This document shows positions 20,272 to 28,542 of a stretch of DNA of 64,000 bases, one piece after another. Location of the stretch: the NCBI RefSeq assembly GCF_013113835.1, contig NZ_VTYQ01000004.1, forward strand, positions 248,001 through 312,000, given 5' to 3'. Source of the stretch: Vibrio sp. RE88. GTDB taxonomy: Bacteria > Pseudomonadota > Gammaproteobacteria > Enterobacterales > Vibrionaceae. Both the position numbers and the translations under genes were made by a program. The notes beneath the pieces are model-generated. The model saw only the letters and a list, made by a program, of their open reading frames with translations, made no database searches and was not told where the DNA came from. Every line of letters begins with the position of its first letter. Position 1 is the first letter of the stretch.

Positions 20272-21087
20272 TTAGGTGTTTAAAGTAAATCGACATTTAG
20301 GAAAAGAGGAGCAGCCATAAAATTGCTTGCCTGAATTCTTGCCTTTCCTCGCAGTCCGGAGTACTAATTCTGACTGGCATTTAGGACACTGGACGCTATT
20401 TTCGTCGTGTTTTGATGGTTCGGATGACGACCTGTCAATGAAGTAGCGTCCGTCTTCCACCATGTTCACCAGCTCATCGCCGCAAATTAACCAAAAGCGT
20501 TTGTCTGCGGCGAATCGGGCTGCTTCCGAAGTGAAGTGGCCGGAGGTTACGATGATCATCTGTTTGGCCTGATTAGCCAGCATAACACCGTACATTTCTC
20601 TCAATACCTGAACGCCAACCTTTCTGCTTTTCCAGTGTTTGCACTGTACTAAGCTTACGTCTCCATCTTTGGTAAGCCATATATCGACCCCGCCGTCGGG
20701 AGCCGAAGAGAAAGCTTGTTTTACGTGGTAACCCTTGTTCTTAAAAAACTCTCCTATGTAACTCTCAAACTCAATCCAGATCAGGTCATTTAATGCAGCG
20801 GTGGATTGTTGAGTTTTAAGTTGTGCGGTGGTTCGGCTGTACCTCTGCTTTTTGTTACGTTGAGCAATTAACGAGATTGGAGCGGGAATTAGAAACAAAA
20901 AACCAAACAAAGGCGCTAGATTTGGCAAGTTGGGCCCAATCGCATTCAGAATAAAATTGTCTGAGGATGCAAAGATTCTTGGTAAGACGCTGGCAAGCCC
21001 AAAGTAGGTGATAAGAGACACTGTGACGCTGACCCACCAAGGTGCACTGCACAAGTGAATTAGGATGCCGTCATTTCGTTTAGCCAT
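20272..21087 (-). CDS. Membrane-anchored Mrr-like restriction endonuclease with zinc ribbon
   Basis: 271 residues. Two hydrophobic segments (about 13-35 and 52-72) come first. The Mrr/DUF2034 nuclease core (WIEFESYIGEFFKNKGYHV, then GGVDIWL and VQCKHWKSRKVG) shows the D...QxK arrangement of PD-(D/E)XK enzymes. A C-terminal four-cysteine zinc ribbon (CPKCQSELVLR ... FYGCSSFPKC) resembles the topoisomerase I finger. Homologues cleave modified DNA or act in damage responses, but membrane-tethered versions are of unknown function. No methylase gene is nearby, so this is not a classic restriction-modification pair. Confidence 0.85.
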   Translation of the reverse strand: MAKRNDGILIHLCSAPWWVSVTVSLITYFGLASVLPRIFASSDNFILNAIGPNLPNLAPLFGFLFLIPAPISLIAQRNKKQRYSRTTAQLKTQQSTAALNDLIWIEFESYIGEFFKNKGYHVKQAFSSAPDGGVDIWLTKDGDVSLVQCKHWKSRKVGVQVLREMYGVMLANQAKQMIIVTSGHFTSEAARFAADKRFWLICGDELVNMVEDGRYFIDRSSSEPSKHDENSVQCPKCQSELVLRTARKGKNSGKQFYGCSSFPKCRFTLNT

Positions 21088-21472
21088 AAGTTTATAAATA
21101 ATTGTTGAAGCTTAAAGCATATTCAATCACATGCATTCCTGCGTGTCTGGGTATAGGGCACACAAAAATGCGCTACATTGTTTTTCACACAGTACTTTGA
21201 AGTTTGCATTGTTCTGGGTTATGTCTCTTGGTTAACACCTAAAGTAATGAAAATAATTTATATCCATTCTGAATATAATGATATTTTTAAAGAGTCCTTT
21301 GGTGGTATATTTTTCTAAAATATGTCTTATAAAAGAATTAATTTCCCCATTTTGAATGATTTATAGATTCAAAGGCAAAAATTTTCTCTGGTGAACCCCG
21401 TATACTGTGCTACGTCATTATTGCTCTACAAGCTGATGATTTACAACAATTATTAAATGAGTAGTAGTCACC
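21088..21472. other. Divergent intergenic region nuclease / EamA permease
   Basis: 385 AT-rich bases. A TATACT hexamer about 70 bases before the permease start is a plausible -10 element. No reading frame with a ribosome site and no clear RNA hairpin is seen. Confidence 0.5.
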
Positions 21473-22396
21473 ATGAATTCGAAGTCTCTAACTTTTCTGC
21501 TTTTTGTTTCTGTTTGCTTAATCTGGGGAACCACCTGGTTCGCTATGGAAGTGGCGTTGCATTCTATTCCGCCGATTTTTGCTACCGCATTGCGCTTTCT
21601 ACTTGCTGCACCGCTTCTAGCTGTACTGGCTAAAGTGTTTGGTCAACCATTACTGTTTCCGAAAGGAAAAGGGCAGTGGGTTATCATTGTAGCGCTAATG
21701 TATTTTGCGATTCCTTTCACTTTGATGATCTACGGTGAGCAATATATCTCCTCCGGTTTGGCTTCCATCATCTTTGCTAACATGCCCGTAGCTGTGATGT
21801 TGATGTCTGGTTTGTTCCTTGGGCTTCGACTTGCAAAGCATCAGGTGTTTGGGCTTATCGCGGCGGTGATCAGCTTGTGTTTAATTCTGGGTAATGAAAT
21901 GCAGATGGGCGGCTCCGACTACCTGATTGGTACGGCATCTCTAGGGTTGGCTGTTGCGATTCATGCGGTTATGTACGTGCTTGTTCAGAAACATTGTAAG
22001 GACATTCAAGTACTCACCTATAACGCATTGCCGTGTTTGGTGGCTTCCATATTTTTGTTCGTCGTGTCTTCAATGGGAGAACAAGTCGATGTGCAGTCTT
22101 TTACGTGGGATTCTATTTCTGCTGTCGTTTATCTAGGTTTAATAGCCAGCGTTGGCGGGATTGTGGCTTACTTTAAGCTTGGCCAAGTATCTACACCGTT
22201 TCAGGCGTCAATCTGCTTTCTGATTTTCCCTGTTGTTGCTCTGTTTATTTCTGCGTACATCAATGGCGAGATGTTGTCTTACCAATCACTGGCTCTGATG
22301 CTCCCTTTGTTGTGCGGAATCTTGTTGACGAAGGCTCCGAAATCGCTTTTCAAACTTCGTCCCAACAAGCCAGAGCAGGTTGCCTCAGATGTTTAA
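21473..22396 (+). CDS. EamA/DMT-family permease
   Basis: 307 residues and ten membrane segments in two EamA repeats. FLLFVSVCLIWGTTWFAMEV opens the first half and LIASVGGIVAYFKLGQVST lies in the second. The family moves metabolites, often exporting amino acids, but substrate specificity cannot be read from sequence. The ribosome site (GAGTAG) is weak. The gene is followed by a strong terminator and stands alone. It is not closely related to yddG at 7.1 kb, though both belong to the DMT superfamily. Confidence 0.88.
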   Translation: MNSKSLTFLLFVSVCLIWGTTWFAMEVALHSIPPIFATALRFLLAAPLLAVLAKVFGQPLLFPKGKGQWVIIVALMYFAIPFTLMIYGEQYISSGLASIIFANMPVAVMLMSGLFLGLRLAKHQVFGLIAAVISLCLILGNEMQMGGSDYLIGTASLGLAVAIHAVMYVLVQKHCKDIQVLTYNALPCLVASIFLFVVSSMGEQVDVQSFTWDSISAVVYLGLIASVGGIVAYFKLGQVSTPFQASICFLIFPVVALFISAYINGEMLSYQSLALMLPLLCGILLTKAPKSLFKLRPNKPEQVASDV

Positions 22397-22475
22397 ATCA
22401 AGGCTCTTGGCCTGAAACAAAAATATCAGTCGACGCTGGTGTTGAACTCAATATAATGACTTAAAAATGTCGTTT

Positions 22476-22499
22476 AAAAGCCGCGCTAGCGGCTTTTTT
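22476..22499 (+). terminator. Intrinsic terminator after the EamA gene
   Basis: AAAAGCCGC/GCGGCTTTT, four-base GCTA loop, six T. Confidence 0.9.
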
Positions 22500-22518
22500 C
22501 ATGCTTAAGGAAGTTTTT

Positions 22519-22635
22519 ATGTTCATCGTTTATCGTCTTCTCAAATTGGCGGTTATCTGTGCCGTGTTTTTCACCATTTATGATTTGATCGAAATGGGCG
22601 AAGTAACCTGGCCTATGCGCTTCTTTGGTTTCTAA
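22519..22635 (+). CDS. Small membrane protein, 38 residues
   Basis: A 38-codon frame (MFIVYRLLKLAVICAVFFTI followed by YDLIEMGEVTWPMRFFGF) with AAGGAAG six bases before the ATG. Residues 3-22 form one membrane helix after a short basic N-terminus, and the tail is amphipathic and aromatic. It lies between the EamA terminator and creB. No family recognised. Confidence 0.65.
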   Translation: MFIVYRLLKLAVICAVFFTIYDLIEMGEVTWPMRFFGF

Positions 22636-22710
22636 ACTATTCATGCAAATGATTGTCTGTAATCATGTATCAGTCATAGTACGGAAACGTGGCCGCGCGG
22701 AGTTGAAGCA

Positions 22711-23400
22711 TTGAACGACAAAACAACGATTGTCATTATTGAGGATGAGCCTGCCATTGCAGACAACTTAATTCATGTTCTCGAAATGGATGGCTATCAG
22801 CCGGCGTGGTTTTCAACGGCAGGTGAAGGGCTGGCGTTCATTAAACAGAGTGAGCCGGCGCTGCTGGTACTTGATGTCGGCTTACCCGATGGCAATGGAT
22901 TCGAACTCTGCAAAACCATTCGTGAGTTTTCTGATGTACCCATCATTTTCCTGACGGCGAGAAATGACGAAATCGATCGCGTTGTGGGCTTGGAGATTGG
23001 CGCCGATGACTATGTCACTAAGCCTTTTAGCCCAAGGGAAATGTTGGCGCGAATCAAACTGCGCATCAAATCACGCCCGACGACAACCCAATCTTCGAAT
23101 GAACAAGAGTTTGATGGTGGCCTAAAGGCAGACAACTTTGATTACAGCGTTGATGGCCAGCCACTGGGTTTGACCGCTGTCGAATTTAAGATCCTAAGCA
23201 AACTCATCTCCGTATCCAGCTGTGTTTTAAGTCGTGAGCAGTTGATGCTCGCCGCTGACATGACACCGCATGCATCTTACGAGCGTAATATCGACTCCCA
23301 CATTAAAGCGATACGCAACAAGCTGAAGCCTTTCTCGATGGCTGATCGTATATGCACCAAGCGCGGCTTCGGTTACTACTTCGATAAAGCGGGTGAGTAA
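22711..23400 (+). CDS. creB: CreB response regulator
   Basis: 229 residues of the OmpR/PhoB class. The receiver contains IIEDEPAIADNLI and the phospho-acceptor Asp in LLVLDVGLPDGNGFELCK, with the conserved Lys in YVTKPFSPREM. The C-terminal winged helix (LGLTAVEFKILSKLISVSS, NIDSHIKAIRNKL, GFGYYF) is complete. LPDGNGFELCKTIR, LEIGADDYVTKPFSPRE and DSHIKAIRNKL align with E. coli CreB. The start is TTG with GGAG upstream; no better start exists. creC starts 2 bases after the stop. Confidence 0.9.
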   Translation: MNDKTTIVIIEDEPAIADNLIHVLEMDGYQPAWFSTAGEGLAFIKQSEPALLVLDVGLPDGNGFELCKTIREFSDVPIIFLTARNDEIDRVVGLEIGADDYVTKPFSPREMLARIKLRIKSRPTTTQSSNEQEFDGGLKADNFDYSVDGQPLGLTAVEFKILSKLISVSSCVLSREQLMLAADMTPHASYERNIDSHIKAIRNKLKPFSMADRICTKRGFGYYFDKAGE

Positions 23401-23402
23401 CG

Positions 23403-24842
23403 ATGCAATGGCCTAAAATTCCACTCGGATTAAGACTGTTTTTTCTGTATTTCGTTCTTGTCGGTATGACGGCCTACACCGTGAGTACCACTGTGATTCA
23501 GGAGCTTAAACCGACGGTTCGTCAAACGACTGAAGAAACGCTGGTGGACATGGCCAATCTCTTGGCTGTGCTTGCAGAAGAAGACGTGGCGAATGGTCAG
23601 ATTTCAGAAAGTCGATTCTCTAAACTGCTTACTGCGTATGGCTTAAGAGAACCAGAAGCACGCATCTGGGAAATCGGCAAAAAGGCGATCAATCATCGTA
23701 TCTACATTACAGACAAAAATGGGATTGTGATTGCGGACTCATGGCAACAAGATGTCGGAGAAGATTATTCGAGATGGAATGATGTTTATCTGACGCTGCG
23801 CGGCCAATACGGCGCGCGAAGCACCGCTGAAGACCCAGATGATCCTCTATCAACGGTGATGCATGTCGCGGCTCCCATCTATCACAAAGGCGAAATCATT
23901 GGCAGTGTGACAGTCGCAAAGTCCAACCGTTCGGTTCAGCCATTTATTGACCTCTCAAAGCGCAACGTTTTGTTCTGGATGGTTTGGATGAGTGGCCTAG
24001 TGCTACTGGCTGGTGCTTTATTCGCTTGGCGCATTCACTCAGCACTGAATCAGTTGGAAAACTACGCGGTGAAAATGGGTCAGGGTGAGAAGGTCACCAA
24101 GCCAACATTTCGCATGTTTTATGAATACGGCACCTTGAGTGATGCATTAGAAAACATGCGTAATCAACTCGATGGCAAGCAGTATGTCGAAGAGTATGTG
24201 CAAACCTTAACCCATGAACTCAAGAGCCCGCTTTCTGCCATTAAGGGAGCCAGCGAAATATTGCAGATGCCTTTATCTGGCGAAAAAGTGGCACGATTTG
24301 CGACTAACATAGAGCGTGAAAGCGATCGGATGCAGTCTTTGATCGATAAGCTACTGGAGCTGGCTCGACTAGAGAAGCAACCACATTTAGATAAGCAGGA
24401 ATCAATCAGCATCAAGGTTATGCTCGACGAGATCGTATCGGCTTCAGATGCACGGCTTAATGCCAAAGGAGTGGCATGTGAAGCGTCAATTAGCTCTGAC
24501 TTTGAGCTGGTCGGTGATAGCTTTATGTTCCAGCAGGCACTGTTTAATCTCATGGACAATGCGCTTGATTTTGTTGAAGGCAACGGTTCGATTCTTTGGC
24601 AGTACTCACAGTCAAATGAACACGTCGCTTTGTCGATATTTAATGCAGGGCCTCCGATTCCCGATTACGCAATGCCTCGACTCACAGAACGGTTTTACTC
24701 GCTTGCACGTCAAAATGGCGTGAAAAGCACTGGGCTAGGGCTAAATTTTGTGGAGCAGGTCGTGAAGCTACACAAAGGCTCATTGCTTATCGAGAACGTA
24801 GAACAAGGCGTCAAAGTCACCTTGAGCTTTCCTTCTCCATAA
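23403..24842 (+). CDS. creC: CreC sensor histidine kinase
   Basis: 479 residues collinear with E. coli CreC. One membrane segment near residue 10-28, a periplasmic sensor with the strongly conserved DYSRWNDVYLTLRGQYGARS, a second membrane segment near 190-210, then a HisKA domain with the phospho-histidine in LTHELKSPLSAIKGASEIL, and an ATPase domain with N box FNLMDNALDFVE and the glycine-rich STGLGLNFVEQV. CreC responds to carbon and fermentation status and affects envelope homeostasis and beta-lactam response in several bacteria. Confidence 0.92.
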   Translation: MQWPKIPLGLRLFFLYFVLVGMTAYTVSTTVIQELKPTVRQTTEETLVDMANLLAVLAEEDVANGQISESRFSKLLTAYGLREPEARIWEIGKKAINHRIYITDKNGIVIADSWQQDVGEDYSRWNDVYLTLRGQYGARSTAEDPDDPLSTVMHVAAPIYHKGEIIGSVTVAKSNRSVQPFIDLSKRNVLFWMVWMSGLVLLAGALFAWRIHSALNQLENYAVKMGQGEKVTKPTFRMFYEYGTLSDALENMRNQLDGKQYVEEYVQTLTHELKSPLSAIKGASEILQMPLSGEKVARFATNIERESDRMQSLIDKLLELARLEKQPHLDKQESISIKVMLDEIVSASDARLNAKGVACEASISSDFELVGDSFMFQQALFNLMDNALDFVEGNGSILWQYSQSNEHVALSIFNAGPPIPDYAMPRLTERFYSLARQNGVKSTGLGLNFVEQVVKLHKGSLLIENVEQGVKVTLSFPSP

Positions 24843-24915
24843 AAACTCCATAAACGCTCCATCTTTTCTCCAACTTGCTGTTTTACAGTTAAAACATCAG
24901 TTAAGGAGAAGAAAA

Positions 24916-26265
24916 ATGAAGAAAATCCTCAATAATCAACTCGGCATGAAGTTTGGCTTTGTGCTGTTTTTGTTTGTCTTGCTACAGATTCCAGTGTCTA
25001 TGGTCAGTGGCCTTGTTTCTGAGCGCTCTTATCGCCAACAAGAAGTTAGAGATGAGATCGCACGCAGCAGCAGTGGTGAACAACGCATTATTGGCCCCTT
25101 TATCGCGATTGATTTCACGGAAACCGTTCGTCGTGAAGACAGAACTTACAACGTTGAGCGTCAGGCTTACATTTTGCCAAACACTTTTGATATGTCTGCT
25201 CATCTGGAAAGTTTCGAGAAATATCGTGGTATCTACAAAGCTCGCTTGTACAAAGCGCAAAGTGCGCTCAAAGGATCCTTTGATCTGTCGGCATTGCACG
25301 AGTTTGAGCGATATAAGATCGAACAAATTAAAATGGTGGTTGGCGTAAAAGACAGCCGTGGGCTAGTGAAATTGGATCAAATGAAGCTGGGAGGCGAGGC
25401 GTTTGATGTTGTGCCGGGAACCGGTATCAAGCAACTGGCTCAAGGGTTTCATACTCAGCTAAATGTAGCGCATTTAGACCTTTCTCAGCCCCTCGATTTT
25501 GATCTTAACTTCTTATTGCAGGGGATGGGGAAGCTTCAGGTAACACCTATCGGGAAAACCACAACCGTGGAATTGTCTTCAGAGTGGCCGCATCCGAGCT
25601 TCATCGGTGATTACCTGCCGATAGAATCAACCGTGTCTGAATCTGGGTTCAACGCTCAATGGGCGAGCAACAACTTTTCATCCAATATCACGCAGCTGTT
25701 TAAAAACTGCATGGAAGAAGAATCGTCCTGCTATGAGTTGGAACAACGTCAAATGGGTGTTGACCTAATTGATCCGGTCGACCATTACCTCAAATCGCAT
25801 CGTGCCATTAACTACTCGCTTTTAGTTATTACGCTCGTGTTTGCCAGCTTCTTTTTGCTCGAGTTATTTCAGGCTCGCCCCGTTCACCCTGTTCAATACG
25901 GTTTTGTGGGTCTCGCTCTGGCGCTGTTCTATCTATTGCTGATTTCACTCAGTGAACATACCGGGTTTAACTGGGCATATGTTATTTCTGTGTTGGCTTC
26001 TACCTGTCTCCTCAGTGTCTATGTAGGCGGTATGTTGGACAATACCAAGCACGGTACAGTATTTGGTGTGAGTTTATTGTGTCTATACGGACTACTCTTC
26101 GGGCTACTTCAGGCTGAAAGCTACGCACTCCTGATGGGGACGTTATTGTGCTTCGTGATTCTCAGTTTCGTGATGGTGATAACCAGAAACGTAGATTGGT
26201 ATGAACGCAGTAAAAAAGCCGTAGAGAGAGCGAACGACGAACAAGCGGGTAGTACAGATGCATAA
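24916..26265 (+). CDS. creD: CreD inner membrane protein
   Basis: 449 residues. One N-terminal membrane segment, a periplasmic domain of about 260 residues containing GEQRIIGPFIAIDF and the conserved FQARPVHPVQYGFVGLALAL, and a cluster of about five C-terminal membrane helices. The block ELFQARPVHPVQYGFVG is a CreD hallmark. CreD is the best-known target of CreBC and gives colicin or envelope phenotypes. AAGGAGAAG is an excellent ribosome site. I found no clear TTCAC-N6-TTCAC cre tag in the 73 bases upstream. creA is absent from this locus. Confidence 0.9.
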   Translation: MKKILNNQLGMKFGFVLFLFVLLQIPVSMVSGLVSERSYRQQEVRDEIARSSSGEQRIIGPFIAIDFTETVRREDRTYNVERQAYILPNTFDMSAHLESFEKYRGIYKARLYKAQSALKGSFDLSALHEFERYKIEQIKMVVGVKDSRGLVKLDQMKLGGEAFDVVPGTGIKQLAQGFHTQLNVAHLDLSQPLDFDLNFLLQGMGKLQVTPIGKTTTVELSSEWPHPSFIGDYLPIESTVSESGFNAQWASNNFSSNITQLFKNCMEEESSCYELEQRQMGVDLIDPVDHYLKSHRAINYSLLVITLVFASFFLLELFQARPVHPVQYGFVGLALALFYLLLISLSEHTGFNWAYVISVLASTCLLSVYVGGMLDNTKHGTVFGVSLLCLYGLLFGLLQAESYALLMGTLLCFVILSFVMVITRNVDWYERSKKAVERANDEQAGSTDA

Positions 26266-26743
26266 CACGAAGTCGCATGAAATTAGTCAGAGCCGTAATT
26301 GCGGCTCTTCTTCCCGCATTAATGTCCGTTTTTCGAAATATCATGCTCTGGTGAGTTTGATGATGCTTGTCGTGCTGATTTTTATTGCTGGTCATGTTCG
26401 GGACAGTTTCATCAGGCCGACGTTTGGAGATGTTCTGGTTGTGATGTGGCTCTACTACACCATAGCGTCAGTGATTCGAATTAATCCTAAGGTTTTGGCA
26501 ATGCTGGTGGTCGGGATTGCAACCTTGGTTGAGCTTAGCCAGTACTTTCAGTTGGCACAATGGTTGGGGATTGCCCCTACTTCTCCGCTTTACGTTGTTC
26601 TGGGAGCGACTTTTGACTGGAAGGACTTGTTTGCGTATAGCGTGGGAGGCGTTCTTTGTGTGATTTTGGAGAGCGGATTGTTCTACAGAAGTGGCGCTCT
26701 ATCATCAGACGTGAAACGAGGGAAAGTTGATGAATCATCCTAA
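26258..26743 (+). CDS. DUF2809 family membrane protein
   Basis: 161 residues with about four membrane helices. FIRPTFGDVLVVMWLYYTI is the DUF2809 signature (charged-GD in a membrane helix), followed by VELSQYFQLAQWLG and a C-terminal DLFAYSVGGVLCVI helix. The start overlaps the creD end by 8 bases, making it the fourth gene of the cre transcript. Its function is not known. The N-terminal 25 residues are polar and the exact start is uncertain. Confidence 0.85.
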   Translation: MHNTKSHEISQSRNCGSSSRINVRFSKYHALVSLMMLVVLIFIAGHVRDSFIRPTFGDVLVVMWLYYTIASVIRINPKVLAMLVVGIATLVELSQYFQLAQWLGIAPTSPLYVVLGATFDWKDLFAYSVGGVLCVILESGLFYRSGALSSDVKRGKVDESS

Positions 26744-26831
26744 ACCTCGCCGGATCATCAAAAAGCGAGTCCGGCGCAGTTTGCTTGAGAAAGTGTCTAT
26801 ATGGTTTCGTAAGCAAGGGCATCGTGAGTAG
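26730..26831 (+). CDS. Possible basic small protein, 33 residues
   Basis: ATG at 26730 lies inside the last codons of the DUF2809 gene, with GAGGGAAAG ahead of it. It reads MNHPKPRRIIKKRVRRSLLE and ends WFRKQGHRE. It is extremely basic (about 13 Lys/Arg in 33) and predicted helical. Translation would be coupled to the upstream gene. Composition alone is not proof, so this is tentative. Confidence 0.4.
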   Translation: MNHPKPRRIIKKRVRRSLLEKVSIWFRKQGHRE

Positions 26832-26867
26832 GTTGTCGCCAATCGCCAATCGGCAATGACTACCACC

Positions 26868-27260
26868 CTATTTAGTTTGTGCCTGATAAATCTCCAGCGG
26901 TAAGCCGTCTGGGTCTTGGAAAAACGTAAAGGCTTTTCCGGTGAATTCATCGATGCGCACAGGCTCCACCTCAACCCCTTTGCTTTCGAGATAGCTTTTG
27001 ACCTCTTCAACACTATCGACTTCAAAGGCTAGATGGCGAAGGCCTTGCGCTTCTGGGAAACTTGGCCTTTCTGGAGCGCTGGGAAAGCTGAACAGTTCAA
27101 TTTGCGAGCCATCTGGGAGCTCTAAATCGAGCTTGTAAGAACTTCTCGCCTCTCGGAAGTTTTCGGCTAGGATTTTTAACCCCAATACTTGGGTATAAAA
27201 CTGCTTAGATACTGGGTAATCAGAGCAAATAATCGCAACGTGATGAATTTTATTAAACAT
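26868..27260 (-). CDS. yaeR: VOC/glyoxalase-like protein YaeR
   Basis: 130 residues collinear with E. coli YaeR: MFNKIHHVAIICSDYPVSKQ, REARSSYKLDLEL, ELFSFPSAPERPSFPEA, GLRHLAFEVDSVEEV and FFQDPDGLPLEIYQ. The metal ligands of the VOC fold fit His7, Glu in IELFSF, His in RHLAFEV and Glu in LPLEIY. The enzyme is a single-domain lyase/dioxygenase-type metalloprotein; glyoxalase activity is not established. It lies just downstream of a LysR gene on the same strand (10 bases). Confidence 0.9.
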   Translation of the reverse strand: MFNKIHHVAIICSDYPVSKQFYTQVLGLKILAENFREARSSYKLDLELPDGSQIELFSFPSAPERPSFPEAQGLRHLAFEVDSVEEVKSYLESKGVEVEPVRIDEFTGKAFTFFQDPDGLPLEIYQAQTK

Positions 27261-27270
27261 AGGGTTCTCG

Positions 27271-28197
27271 TTATTTGCTGGCGAGTTTATCGCCTAATAC
27301 TTGACTGATGTAATCAATAAAGACACGTAGGCGAGCGGGCATGTATTTGGTTTGCGGGTACTGCATAGCGACTGCGCCATGGTAGTTACTTTTGATTGTC
27401 CAGTCGGAGAGAACAGGGACAACTTGTTGCTTTTCGATGGCTTCCGCGATAACAAAATCATGGAAGATGCCAATGCCGAGTGCATTTTTCACTCCAGTGA
27501 GGCGCATTTGAGAGTGGTTCACTGCATAGCGGCCAGCTACATTCATTGAATGGAATTCGTCGCCTTTGAAAAAGTCCCAGATGTTGTCTCGCTCAGTTTC
27601 GGCCAAATACAAGCAGTCATGATGCTGTAGATCAGTCGGGTGGGATGGCATACCACGTTTATCTATGTATTCAGGGCTGGCACAAAGGACAAGGTTCGTT
27701 TTTCCGATTTCCTTAAGTACCAAGTTTTCATCGGGTTTATCGGTGAGTTTGAACGCAACATCGATCCCGTCTCTGAGTAGATCGATCTCGCCATCAGCGA
27801 CACGTAGCTTCAACTGAATATCCGGATACTGCTGTAAAAACGGCACAACAAAAGGCTGCAAAACTGAGTTGAGGAAAGCTTCCGGTGCTGCAATGGTAAG
27901 AGAGCCTGTCGCTTGTTTGTGATCGGTTGTTGATAGCTCCCAAGCTTGCTGGGCGGCGTTTACCATCACAATTGCCTGATCATAAACCTGCTGCCCAGTG
28001 GGCGTGATAACGAGTTTTCGTGTCGTGCGCTCAAACAGCTTTACGGACAGGGCTGACTCAAGCCGAGTGATCAATTTACTCAGTGCGGAAGGGGTCACAT
28101 CGAGCTTTTTTGCAGCGGCAGTAAAGCTACCTTCATCAACGATCAAAATGAAGGATGCAAGATCTGGGAGCAAAGCGATAAGTTTTGAATTAACCAA
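27271..28197 (-). CDS. LysR-family transcriptional regulator
   Basis: About 308 residues. The winged helix (LPDLASFILIVDEGSFTAAA, then VTPSALSKLITRLESAL) and effector domain (LTIAAPEAFLNSVLQPFV, DVAFKLTDKPDENLV) are intact. The start is uncertain: the open frame extends to 28305 but has no ATG there. TTG at 28197 gives the expected MVNSKLIALLPDLASF beginning, without a good ribosome site. It is upstream of yaeR and divergent from a 36-residue small membrane protein. Confidence 0.85.
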   Translation of the reverse strand: MVNSKLIALLPDLASFILIVDEGSFTAAAKKLDVTPSALSKLITRLESALSVKLFERTTRKLVITPTGQQVYDQAIVMVNAAQQAWELSTTDHKQATGSLTIAAPEAFLNSVLQPFVVPFLQQYPDIQLKLRVADGEIDLLRDGIDVAFKLTDKPDENLVLKEIGKTNLVLCASPEYIDKRGMPSHPTDLQHHDCLYLAETERDNIWDFFKGDEFHSMNVAGRYAVNHSQMRLTGVKNALGIGIFHDFVIAEAIEKQQVVPVLSDWTIKSNYHGAVAMQYPQTKYMPARLRVFIDYISQVLGDKLASK

Positions 28198-28299
28198 ATT
28201 GAAACCGTGATATGTCTTTAAATTGAGAATTAAATCGGTTGTTAATGAATTGTTGAATCGATAAGGTGGCGAAATGTTAAACAGCAAGAGGTACTCAAA

Positions 28300-28410
28300 A
28301 TGCAAGAACCAGGCTTTCTTCTTGACTTGGGCTCAATGATGCAAGATATCTTGCTGGCCGCACTCGCTGTCGTATTGCTCACTATAGTCACCTTAGTGTT
28401 AGAAAAGTAA
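28300..28410 (+). CDS. Small membrane protein, 36 residues
   Basis: The frame MQEPGFLLDLGSMMQDILLA followed by ALAVVLLTIVTLVLEK starts at an ATG with AGAGG eight bases upstream. The last 20 residues form one membrane helix ending in a charged EK. It lies in the divergent gap beside the LysR gene. No family recognised. Confidence 0.6.
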   Translation: MQEPGFLLDLGSMMQDILLAALAVVLLTIVTLVLEK

Positions 28411-28542
28411 CACGCGCATTCTTTTATGTCACCAAAACAGGCGGATAGGTTAGATTAACCAGCGCCTATTTTGTGTTTCTACGATGTCTCCAATTCATTT
28501 CCAGTATAAACTACACTAAAAATAAACTTCGGTAAGTTGGCG

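Noticed and set aside
24843-24915. CreB binding tag upstream of creD
   Set aside because: No TTCAC direct repeat with six-base spacing could be found.
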